Of a DNA stretch of 25,924 bases, positions 1-9,198 are shown one piece after another. Positions within the stretch are counted from its first letter, which is position 1. Each line of letters opens with the position of its first letter. Under the pieces are notes generated by a model that was not told where the DNA came from, searched no databases, and saw only the letters and a program-made list of their open reading frames with translations. The stretch lies in NCBI GenBank assembly GCA_008931825.1, contig QXVZ01001101.1, forward strand, positions 1 through 25,924, in the 5' to 3' direction. A program made the translations under genes and the position numbers. This DNA is from Phallusia fumigata. Taxonomy: Eukaryota > Chordata > Ascidiacea > Phlebobranchia > Ascidiidae.

Positions 1-853
1 GGTATTGCAGAAGTAAACGTCTGTTGCAAACTAAGCAAAGTATTCGCAGTCCCAGTAAACCAAATGTACAGTTCACCAATGTGTTTTATGTACGCCAGAA
101 ATGCACTAGCAATATTCAATTGACACTTTTGTTTCTTTGTTTATTGTTGTCCTCGGCGGGCGTTTCCGGACCTAAGCACTTCCACTTAACAAGCCTGTTC
201 GTAGATTGTCAAATCAGTTCCTGTCGGTAGTAATAAACTAGATGAGGGCTAGATGCCCCCCTCGATAGTCACTGTTGGCACAGACTGTGGCGTGAACGCA
301 CAGCAGGCATAAAACCTGATGGAACAGCGACAAGATACATCAAATTTAAACTTTTGGGTTTTAAACAATTACTTTTAATTGGAAGGGTACGTTTTAATTT
401 TCCGGATTGATACTCGTTGTAAAGGTTGCGTGTTCAAAACTGTTTATACGACTTACGTAATGACGCGACTTGAGCACAGAATATTTTCTTGATGAATATG
501 AGTAAAAAAATTCTGAGCATCAGAGGTTTTTTAGAACTCGGTTGTTATACTTGGACTGGAGTCAATAACTCGTACAGTTATGACAGTGTTGCTGGAGTTG
601 GCGGCTGCATGAACGAAGGAAATAGTTATTCCGTTTGTTGCTGCGTCATCACAAGGCAAGGGATTCACTGCTAGATTGTCTTTGCCTCTTGTCGAGCAGG
701 TCGTGCTCCTGTTTTATTGTTTGAATTTGAAATTAAAACGTCAACTTGAATAGTCCATGTTGTCAGTTCTGATATAGCTGAATTTATGCATGTAGTTTGT
801 GAGCTGCGCCCTTGGCTCTGTGATTAAGATGGAGTTAGATACATTAAATATTT
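1..853 (+). repeat. Left arm of a large inverted repeat
   Basis: Positions 1-853 match the reverse complement of 2922-3765 over nearly the whole length. Some parts are almost identical, for example 690-853, and one stretch (about 360-440) is clearly diverged. The arm starts at the window edge, so homology may continue outside. The arm holds open stretches (24-230, 489-674), but substitutions between arms change amino acids freely and the second one has a stop in the other arm, so I do not call genes here. Confidence 0.9.
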
Positions 854-1075
854 TTGCAGTGCGTTTTTTAGTGGAATGTTAGTAATTATAAATATTAAAA
901 TGTAGTAAAGCAGCTACAAGTTGCTTAAAGAGTGCTGCGTCATCGGGCCTTCAGAGTGTATATAACGGCGTTTGCGTTAAGAATAGCGTGGCGCGTTCTT
1001 GGTCACATGATAACCAGTTATAGACTTCAAAGCGGGTTTCTCAACACGCCTCCTGCAGACAAGTGCTATTACCGC

Positions 1076-1284
1076 TTGTTCAGTATTGGGAGGATTTTTT
1101 TGCCTAATTTTTAACGATTAAATTGATACTATTATTACGGTTGACTGCACAAAGAACGCTGAAAAACCGGTTTGAAGTGNTTGTTCAGTATTGGGAGGAT
1201 TTTTTTGCCTAATTTTTAACGATTAAATTGATACTATTATTACGGTTGACTGCACAAAGAACGCTGAAAAACCGGTTTGAAGTG
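1076..1284. repeat. 104 bp direct duplication flanking the N at 1180
   Basis: 1076-1179 and 1181-1284 are identical by eye over 104 bases, with exactly one N between. This is what two overlapping contig ends look like when placed side by side instead of merged. The real genome probably has one copy. Confidence 0.9.
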
Positions 1285-1891
1285 CGCTAAATGGAAGTGT
1301 ATGTGGACAAAACTGATCACAATTAAACACTGTTATGTATATTTGGAGCTTTTTCGAAATATAAGCATGTACCAAATTTTTTAAAAATATTGCTTGCTAA
1401 CCTCACTTGCAATTTCACTGTTTTTTATTTGTGGTTAAAAAGTTGAGGGTTACTGTGGTAAGTTTTAGTAACAAAACGTTTTAAGCGCGCGAAGCTGCGT
1501 GGGTTATGCAGTCCCTGCAACGTTGCATCATATTGTTATTCAATAAGTCCCGTGCAATGATTGCGACTTGCAAACCTCTGCCGCGTTATACGCACCCTGA
1601 AAACTGAAGTGGGCCGTGTGCGCTGAAACCAGCAATCGTAAAATGCTTTGCAGCAATAGTAGCAGCACCTCAATTGACCTGAATTCAGCTGTGCCGAGCG
1701 GATACGTTGGGCCGCTATTCTACTCTTTCTATGAGCTGCGATACTAGAAGTAAAGCTATACGAACCAGCGGCATTAATAATTGAACCAAGTAACAATTGA
1801 CTGACATGTTTTATTGATTCAATTGCTTGATTTAGTTTGCACTTGTAAACGGCATGGATTTGTGGATAACTGAGATTGTTTTTCTGGGGTT

Positions 1892-2310
1892 GGTCGCATG
1901 CACAACGCCGCTCGCTGTAACTTAGCTTTCAACCGGATTTGGGCAATTAAATGTATCGCTGTTTACGTACATGATTTTCAAAATATGCTTTAAATGGATT
2001 TACAAACGAGCTTCTTTCGGTCACCTTAGTTCCGGTTGCATGCACGGCTCTGCACGCTTTTAACGGGCTTTCAACTAGATTTGCGCAATTAAATGTATCG
2101 CTGTTTTAATGTACGTCTTTAGGATATACTTTAAATGGGTTTTCAAAAAAGCTTCGTTTAGCCAACTATAGTTCTGGTTGCACGCACGACTCTACACGCT
2201 TTAAACGGGTTTTTACTATATTTGCGGAATTAAATGCATCGCTGTTTAAATGTACGACTTCGAATACTATAAATTGGTTCAAACGAGCTTCTTTAGTCAC
2301 GTTCAAACAG
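1892..2310 (+). repeat. Degenerate tandem repeat with period about 141 bp
   Basis: The block around GCAATTAAATGTATCGCTGT recurs at about 1943, 2084 and 2226, with the flanking words GGTTGCATGCACG, TTAAATGG and GAGCTTC repeated in the same order. About three copies are clear; a more decayed fourth may reach 2430. No gene is seen on it. Confidence 0.8.
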
Positions 2311-2921
2311 GTTTTCGAAAGAGCTTCGCCAGTCAACTGCAACTTTGGTGGCATGCACGACTTTGCAAAAGCATTTTTCCAGACGGGATCAGGGCAATTA
2401 ACTACAATTGTAAACAAGCGATAATGCCTCACGAAATGCTGACGGGGGATTCGATTTTGGTAGAGAACGTCCGACGTATAATGCAATAGAAATTGATTGC
2501 CGAAATTTCCGGGCGCGAAACACAATTCCCCCAAATCAAGATTTATTTATCTTAAAAGCTGTGTATCGCGATATGTTTTTCCCCAAGCAAGCAGTAGTAC
2601 ATATCATTTCCCAGGAAACTTCGGTATAATTCTGTGGCTGTGGCTTTAAAATCTCAAATACCAACTATTTCCAAGTGGTGTTTCGGTCTTACGCCAAACC
2701 ATATGGCAGAGCCGCCATTGTCTCAACAAAATGCACAAAACGTCAAATCCTATTGCGAAATACTAGGGTTTTTTGCCAAGGCAAACGCTTAGGTTTTACA
2801 TTGCTTGACGGTCCTTGTGCCCGCTGTGACGTTTCGACAGCTCAATGCGACTCGCGTATCCTCGCAGCACAATCGAAAAAAGTCTTAGAAAGGAAAAGCA
2901 ACGCACAGTCAATGCAGTTTN

Positions 2922-3765
2922 AAATATTTAATGTATCTAACTCCATCTTAACCACAGAGCCAAGGGCGCAGCTCACAAACTACATGCATAAATTCAGCTA
3001 CATCAGAACTGACAACATGGATTATTCAAGTTGACGTTTTAGTTTCAAATTCAAACAATAAAACAAGAGCACGATCTGCTCGACAAGAGGCAAAGACAAT
3101 CTAGCAGTGAATCCCTTGCCTTGTGATGACGTAGCAACAAACGGAATAACTATTTCCTTCGTTCATGCAGCCGCCAACTCCAGCAACACTGTCATAACTG
3201 TACGAGTTATTGACTTAAGTCCAAGTATAACAACCGAGTTCTAAAAAACCTCTGATGCTTACAATTTTTTTACTCATATTCATCAAGAAAATATTCTGTG
3301 CTCAAGTCGCGTCATTACATAAGTGGCATAAACAGTTTTAAACACGCAGCCTTCACAAAGATCGTTTAAATTTAGGCGTACCCTTCCAATTAAAAGTAAC
3401 TGTCTAAAACCAGCAGTTTAAATTTGATATATCTTGCCTATTGTGCCATCAGATTCTATGCCTGCTGTGCGTTCACGCCATAGTCTGTGCCAACAGTGAC
3501 CGTCGGGGGGCATCTAGCCCTCATCTAGTTTATTACTACCGACAGGAACTGATTTGACAATCTGCGAACAGGCTTGTTAAGTGGAAGTGCTTAGGTCCGG
3601 AAACGCCCGTCGAGGACAACAATAAACAAAGAAACAAAAGTGTCAATAGAATATTGCTAGTGCACATCTGGGGTACATAAAACACATTGGTGAACTGTAC
3701 ATTTGGTTCACTGGGACTGTGAATACTTTGCTTAATTTGCAACAGACGTTTACTTCTGCAATACC
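2922..3765 (-). repeat. Right arm of the large inverted repeat
   Basis: Reverse-complement partner of 1-853. The inner edge falls directly on the N at 2921, with the first base after the N already inside the homology. That coincidence suggests a contig join rather than a natural palindrome. The two arms differ by scattered substitutions and small indels, at a level plausible for two haplotypes or an old duplication. Confidence 0.9.
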
Positions 3766-4219
3766 CTGCTATGCATCATACTGCATTGCACTGCTGCAAC
3801 TTTCGCCAACCAGCGATCTTCCGTCGAAAAATCCCTGATGTGCTTGCGTCGTGACCGTCGGCACGTTTGCAACTTGGCCGTCTTAATATATGGTAAATTA
3901 TGCGCACGAACATAGTGTAAGCTTGTTATGACTTTATACAAAGCAATTAGTACCACCAGTTAATGAACTGAAAACCGCAAGTTACTTTTGAACAGCCAAA
4001 TGCCTAAAACATTTTTTTGTATCAAATGCCCAAATTACCAAGAACAAGCCCAAGATAAGGAATACAACAAAATTGGATGACACAGTTGCGTTGACTAAAG
4101 ATAACAACAACCTACCAAAAACAACAACATATTTTGAAAAATCTTTGCTGCAGGGTTTTTTCTGCCATACCTAAATTCCGATTTGATGAGGCAAATAAAA
4201 CTTAAATATACAATTCACG
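3766..4219. other. Non-repeated stretch, no gene seen
   Basis: Lies between the end of the visible inverted-repeat homology and the duplication at 4220. It may be the counterpart of sequence left of the window. Nothing recognisable on either strand. Confidence 0.5.
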
Positions 4220-4718
4220 GTTTTAAACAGTCTTAACAAAAAGATTAAAGCCTGTACTTGTGTGTGATACATTCTATGTTTCGAAAAAACCAACTTGCTA
4301 AACGGGTGTATTTGTTTCTCATATAACCTGTCTTGAGAACTGAAACAGTAAACGCCCTTGAACATTTGCCACACAACTAGAAACAAATCTTTTAGACAAA
4401 GTTTTTTGCCCCATAAGCAAACAGTTCCTGCGCCGTTTCGAAACCAAACTGAAAACCGACTGAAACCNGTTTTAAACAGTCTTAACAAAAAGATAAAAGC
4501 CTGTACTTGTGTGTGAAACATTCTATGTTTCTACAAAACCAACTTGCTAAACGGGTGTATTTGTTTCTCATATAACCTGTCCTGAGACCTGAAACAGTAA
4601 ACGCCCTTGAACATTTGCCACACAACTAGAAACAAAACTTTTAGACAAAGTTCTTTGCCCCATAAGCAAACACAGTTCCTGCGCCTTTTCGAAACCAAAC
4701 TGAAAACCGACTGAAACC
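4220..4718. repeat. About 250 bp direct duplication flanking the N at 4468
   Basis: 4220-4467 and 4469-4718 are near-identical copies with a handful of substitutions and one or two small indels (for example GATTAAAG against GATAAAAG). One N separates them. The small differences suggest two alleles rather than a recent tandem duplication. An apparent ORF that runs across the N is an artefact. Confidence 0.9.
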
Positions 4719-5516
4719 ACGATCAACTTCGCAACTCATCCGACACGTTGATACTCCAACTTTTCATCCCGAGTATGCTTCACGTTTTCTGTCTTCAACG
4801 TCCGATAAACTTTTTCCTTCCCAAGGCGTTTACTTATCTGCTTGATGGATGGGAGCATTTCTCTGAAACCTGGCGACGCTGGGCGTTCAAATTACAAGCA
4901 AACAACCTATTGTAGGGGACAGGCACTTGTCGCCTACACACTGTATCCAAGGTATCGGATTCCCCTTGTCACCGGCGAATCAATTTGCATCAAAAAAGCA
5001 CGATTAATTGACGTTGCGTTAATCCTCTTCAAACGAGGCGTTTGAAGTTTTTTTTACAATTTTTGGCTGGTTTTGTAAAACTTTATCTTGTATAGCATGA
5101 ATATTTTCCTCTCTAGGGATTTAGCACATAAAAATTTCCTTGGCGCCAACGCATTTTACCAAAAATTTCTAGTTGTAACTACACTGGCTTGTAAAACAGC
5201 CCTCGAAACTGAAAAACCGTTACCATGCACTTAGGCTTCAAAAAAACCTCTTAGGCTTCAAAAAAACAAAAGTTTACTAAATTTCTGGTGATTTTAAAGT
5301 TAGATTTTCTCAAAAATCGGGTCAAACGGTCATCGTTAAAATAGGACAAAGGTCAAACTCTAATGGACGGTTCCACAATTTATAGCGGGGATTTCCATCA
5401 CATTGTTGAGATCACGAAGAAATTCTACTGTGTTTTAAAAACCTAAGCCAGACCGGTGTACGGCAACCTATTTTCACTCACCTTTATTAACTTTCCAAAT
5501 TTGACGCCACACTTTA

Positions 5517-5592
5517 ACCCAGAGTTTCCAAACCGGGGTGCTGTGGCACGCTGGGGTGCCGTTTGTAGGGCTCAGCTGTGCCGCGACCAATT
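5517..5592. mobile_element. hAT-like MITE end fragment
   Basis: CAGAGTTTCCAAACCGGGGTGC followed by TGTGGCACGCTGGGGTGCC resembles the GC-rich end of hAT-derived MITEs (CAGTGGTTCTCAAAC type terminus). The other end was not found with confidence. Confidence 0.4.
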
Positions 5593-5829
5593 TACTAGAA
5601 TTGCTTTTCTGTTAAACTAAGTATTACCAGGTACGACAGTAGCAAAGTAAAGTATGTTCTATTGCGCTGTGACGTCATAAGCGACTTAACAATTACTTGA
5701 TGTAACAATGTCTTTGTCTGTGTGTTGCACCAGGTTTTGGCGAACAAGTCATTCTTTGAATAAAGTTGGACTGGCGGGTTTTATTTTTCGTCGCTGCTTA
5801 TTAAAAACATAGAGTAGCTTAATTAAAAA

Positions 5830-5910
5830 CATAACTGCCAGATAACCTGTACTTAGTGAGCAATTTTACTGCAAACGTTTCGACAATCGTTGTTATTGTC
5901 ATCATCAGTG
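5830..5910. repeat. Interspersed repeat copy A
   Basis: Shares the blocks ACTGCCAGATAACCTGTA (weakly), TTTCGACAATC and CATCATCAGTG in the same order and spacing with 19952-20028. The family is not identified. Confidence 0.55.
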
Positions 5911-8206
5911 TTGAGTTGAGTTTATTTCGCTCGGTGAAAGAAATAATAGCGACCCGATTTCATTAAAACAATCATCAAGCCGGAAATAGCGGCGCAAGGT
6001 TGAGACGTTATAAGGCGCGAGAAAAATGGAGGGTAAGACAATTGATGGATCAAGGTGGAACGCGCTGCAGCTACACCCCCATTACAAGGCGTTATGTGAC
6101 GGGGACTCACAAGAGTGAGTTTTGGCGCAGTGTGAGAAGTGTATAATTTTGGAAACGTAAAAAATGTGTTCGCCATAAAAAAGTTCTCTTGCTGTTACGT
6201 TTTGAATAAATTATACTTATTTAGATTACAGTTATACTGCGACACACCTTGAGGTTTACGGTCATCAATTCGCAACACATTATAGCTCTAATAACGGAAC
6301 TAAACAAAGTAAATGCTAGGCAGCGATTTAACTATTTATTGAGCAAACTATTCAACATTGGAACCCTCACAGAGGATAACGTATTCGAAATAGCAAGAAA
6401 AAGTTGGTTTTATGAACCATGAACCTAAATTTAACTAACATACAACCGACCTTTTTTCCTGTTTTTGTCACTGATTCAACTAACTACAGTAGTTGCCTTT
6501 GCCATGGAAAGTTACATAAATGCAACTTCCCTTTGCATAAGAGTGAAAGACGCTGTACAACCACACATTTGACGAAACAGACAGTTTAATTGCACGTTGC
6601 GGGAGGAAAAACAAAAACGCGACAAAAAACATGGAACTTGTAGAAAATGTACCGAAAGAAAAAAAAGAAAAGTGCAGAAAGGAATAGTTAGAAGGTCCAG
6701 TAAGACGCCAGTTGATCAATAAATTATTTCTTTTACACCTGACCATTAGAGGTTACTTTATAGGCAAAGAAGACGTCGTCAAAAACTCCCTACACTGCTA
6801 TGTGCCGATGCAAAAATTGCTTAAACTGCAGAAGGCGAGTGCTCTTTAGCGCTGCCGTGCGGTGCTTAATTTAGGCAATTTCGTTCGCTTTTCCCAACGA
6901 ACGTCCTGGTACCGTACAATTGCCTGTACCTCCGCAAACGTTTGGATCAGGGCCAGAGGAAAAACACTCGCAGGAATAAAGCGTGGACGCACATGAAGAT
7001 AAAACCAAAATTCGCAAACACACGTAAGCAAAGATGTTGGTTTGTGTTTGTATAGCTTGGCTGGCGCATAACATGGGGCCTCGTTTGCTCAAAACACCTG
7101 AAGTGGTTATCGAAAGAGCTTTGTGCAGTCAACCATCACACATTTGTTCAAGGTCGACTATGAACGCTATTTTTCAAGGTCGATTTTGAACGTGTACTAA
7201 ACCTTGTCAGGTTCAACGCAAAAAATTGTAAACAATTTGAAATAACTGCTACGATTGACAGCACGAAGCTCGCTCATCAACCAACTTCACCCTTCATGCA
7301 TACAGGGCCATTGTGGCGCAGACATTTCATAAAAAAAGGTTGGGATGGTTTTGAGGTTAATGTTGTATCTCGATTCGGGACACATAAAATTTGATCGAAT
7401 TTCCGAAAAATATGGAGCACAAAAATTTGATCGGAGGGCATTGCGTGCTGACGTCAGTGCGCAATGAACCGTAACAAAAAAGAAGGATGTCATTTACAGT
7501 GAAATGGTATGGTACATAAGCGAATAAGAAACTAAAAGACAGGCATAAAGCGAAGTTGATCTGTCAAGTTGTATGACAATCAATTGTAAACTTTTAGCTT
7601 TAAAACTACTGCAGGGCAACACAGTTGACAAATTGTCCACAAGGTGGTGTCATTTGAATGAACATTTTATGCAACATACGTAAAAATAGAATCACCTTTT
7701 ATCGTAGTTTGGTCCTATTGCTATAAATCTTGTTGTATTGACCCCAAAGCAGGTTACGAACCAGCTTCCGAACCCGCTTGTCCAGTAAACCGTGGCAAAA
7801 AGTCGAAGTTTGCAAGGTACTTTTTTAAAGCAAGCTTTTAAAACGCTTTTTTATGTAGTACCCGCAGTTTATTGCTCAAACGGTTTAGGAAGCTCGCTCC
7901 GAACCAGCTTTAAGGGTCTATAGAACAAGAAATTACACCAAAGTCCAAATGTACTATGCCCTCCGTTTCAGTGTACTATCATGCGTCCCAAATTTGCACC
8001 AGAACTACATATAGGTAACTACAATGCTGAACACAGTCAGCGCACGCACGGAGAAAAGGGGCCAAAAAATGTATTTATGGATTTACAATCTCCGTCAAAT
8101 TTTGGCATCGCATGTAATTGGTACCGTATGTACAAACTGTATTATAATCCGTGGTATGGTTGAGGTAAGAATGGAAAGAAGCCAAAACCGCTGCAAAACG
8201 CGGCGT

Positions 8207-8683
8207 TCGGAATGATAGTTTATGACCATACTAATTTACATGCGACAGTAAGTTAACGAATTGGCCAGCAACTCAACTGAATGATACTCACAGAAAAATA
8301 CAGATGTTTTTCTTCGAGTAGGGATGCAAAATATCAATTAACAAAGTGTTCTAAGGTATTCTAAAATGAATACTTTTTTGATCCATGATTTCGTGTCATA
8401 TTCTACATAGAAAAGAGTAAAAAGGTATTCTGGAACACTTTAAATCTCGTTTTATTCCCTATGCNTCGGAATGATAGTTTATGACCATACTAATTGACAT
8501 GCGACAGTAAGTGAACGAATCGGCCAGCAACTCAACTTTATGATACTCACAGAAAAATACAGATGTTTTCTTCGAGTAGGGATGCAAAATATCAGATAAC
8601 AAAGTGATTTCGTGTCATATTCTACATAGAAAAGAGTAAAAAGGTATTCTGGAACACTTTAAATCTCGTTTTATTCCCTATGC
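8207..8683. repeat. Direct duplication flanking the N at 8465, with an indel
   Basis: 8207-8464 (258 bases) and 8466-8683 (218 bases) are copies of one segment. The right copy has several substitutions and lacks about 39 bases that follow ACAAAGTG in the left copy. Again exactly one N lies between, fitting two unmerged haplotypes. Confidence 0.9.
8670..8675 (-). terminator. Possible polyadenylation signal AATAAA
   Basis: Canonical AATAAA hexamer on the minus strand about 295 bases after the candidate stop codon. It lies in the right-hand copy of the duplicated stretch around the N at 8465; the other copy carries the same hexamer. AATAAA is common by chance in AT-rich DNA, so it only supports the last-exon model weakly. 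Confidence 0.25.
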
Positions 8684-8764
8684 TATTTCATTATTTAAGG
8701 GAAGGTAATTTCACTTTATGGTTAAGTCATTCATGATAAGTGTAGAGAATCTTTATAGGTACAC

Positions 8765-8858
8765 CAGTGGTTCCATATCTTTTTAGCACTTCCTTTCTAG
8801 TAGGAGAGGAATGAAAATTACCAAAAAAGCAAAAGTATTCAAAAGTTTGGAACCACTG
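8765..8858. mobile_element. Short hAT-like MITE, 94 bp
   Basis: Perfect 10-base terminal inverted repeat: CAGTGGTTCC at 8765-8774 and GGAACCACTG at 8849-8858. The interior has TTTCTAGTAGGAGAGGAATG, a block shared with 12171-12205 and, inverted, with 20475-20495. No clear 8-base target duplication is left. Confidence 0.65.
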
Positions 8859-8968
8859 TCCTATGCGTTCCACTTTTCCAGGCTCGAAACAACGTTTAAG
8901 GGTAAAACATGACCCAAAAAACATTGTACTCTTGAATTCCAAGCTTTAGGTGATCTAATCTCTCGAAG

Positions 8969-9198
8969 TTAAAATGCGATATTGTACATCCCTACCCCAA
9001 GACGCAATGTAGGCTTCAGCCAGAAGACAAACGTCAAATACAAACAGCAGGATGCGGAAAGAGGTTGTGTTGTGGTGGTGGTGGAAGGTACGATGTTATG
9101 TACAGCTTTCTCATCGGCGGTCTTGTACAGAAAATGTATACAAAGCGTGGTGCTGCATTTGTTCCGTTTCGCGTGGCGCGACGCCGCTGTTTCCTGCC
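8969..9198 (-). CDS. Candidate last exon: Thr-rich stalk and hydrophobic tail
   Basis: This is the best continuation I can find after exon 9. An acceptor GACGTCACAG (AG at 9200-9199) gives phase 1 in, and the frame stays open for 75 codons to a TAA at 8971-8969. The peptide begins QETAASRHAKRNKCSTTLC, has a short Thr run (PSTTTTTQP), then a hydrophobic piece CCLYLTFVFWL and ends GMYNIAF. An AATAAA on the minus strand at 8675-8670 could serve for polyadenylation, giving a 3' UTR of about 300 bases. Weak points: the polypyrimidine tract is poor, there is no recognised domain, the segment is also open on the plus strand in two frames, and a MITE (8765-8858) would sit in the UTR. The true 3' end could lie elsewhere, including beyond this window. 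Confidence 0.35.

Larger units (their letters stand above)
854..2920. other. Spacer between inverted-repeat arms, no gene seen
   Basis: Contains the duplicated segment around the N at 1180 and the 141 bp tandem repeat. Open stretches are short, overlap the repeats on both strands and show no recognisable domain. Confidence 0.6.
4719..8206. other. Intergenic DNA with repeats, no supported gene
   Basis: Short open stretches occur on both strands but none has a recognisable domain, codon-phase-linked splice sites or a homologous partner. Visible items are short internal repeats (TAGGCTTCAAAAAAAC twice near 5231, CAAGGTCGA twice near 7151), a hAT-like end near 5517 and an interspersed repeat ending at 5910. 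Single CRE octamers sit at 5670-5677 and 7449-7456. Confidence 0.5.

Noticed and set aside
24-230. 68-codon ORF with a signal-peptide-like stretch, repeated at 3742-3536
   Set aside because: It has no ATG start, and the two arms differ by many amino-acid changes, so there is no sign of selection on the protein.
2166-2534. 122-codon minus-strand ORF
   Set aside because: Overlaps the 141 bp tandem repeat and an ORF on the other strand; no domain.
5480-5590. Strong-looking GTGAGT donor on the minus strand near 5478 with an open frame before it
   Set aside because: The upstream open sequence is a hAT-like MITE end and the phase 1 frame has a stop.
6871-7092. Minus-strand ORF with EGF-like look (VCGGTGNCTVPG)
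   Set aside because: No usable acceptor in the needed frame and no donor of quality; the Cys pattern is too short to call a domain.
7740-7920. CGAACC words that resemble tRNA B boxes
   Set aside because: No matching A box, no cloverleaf stems at the right spacing.
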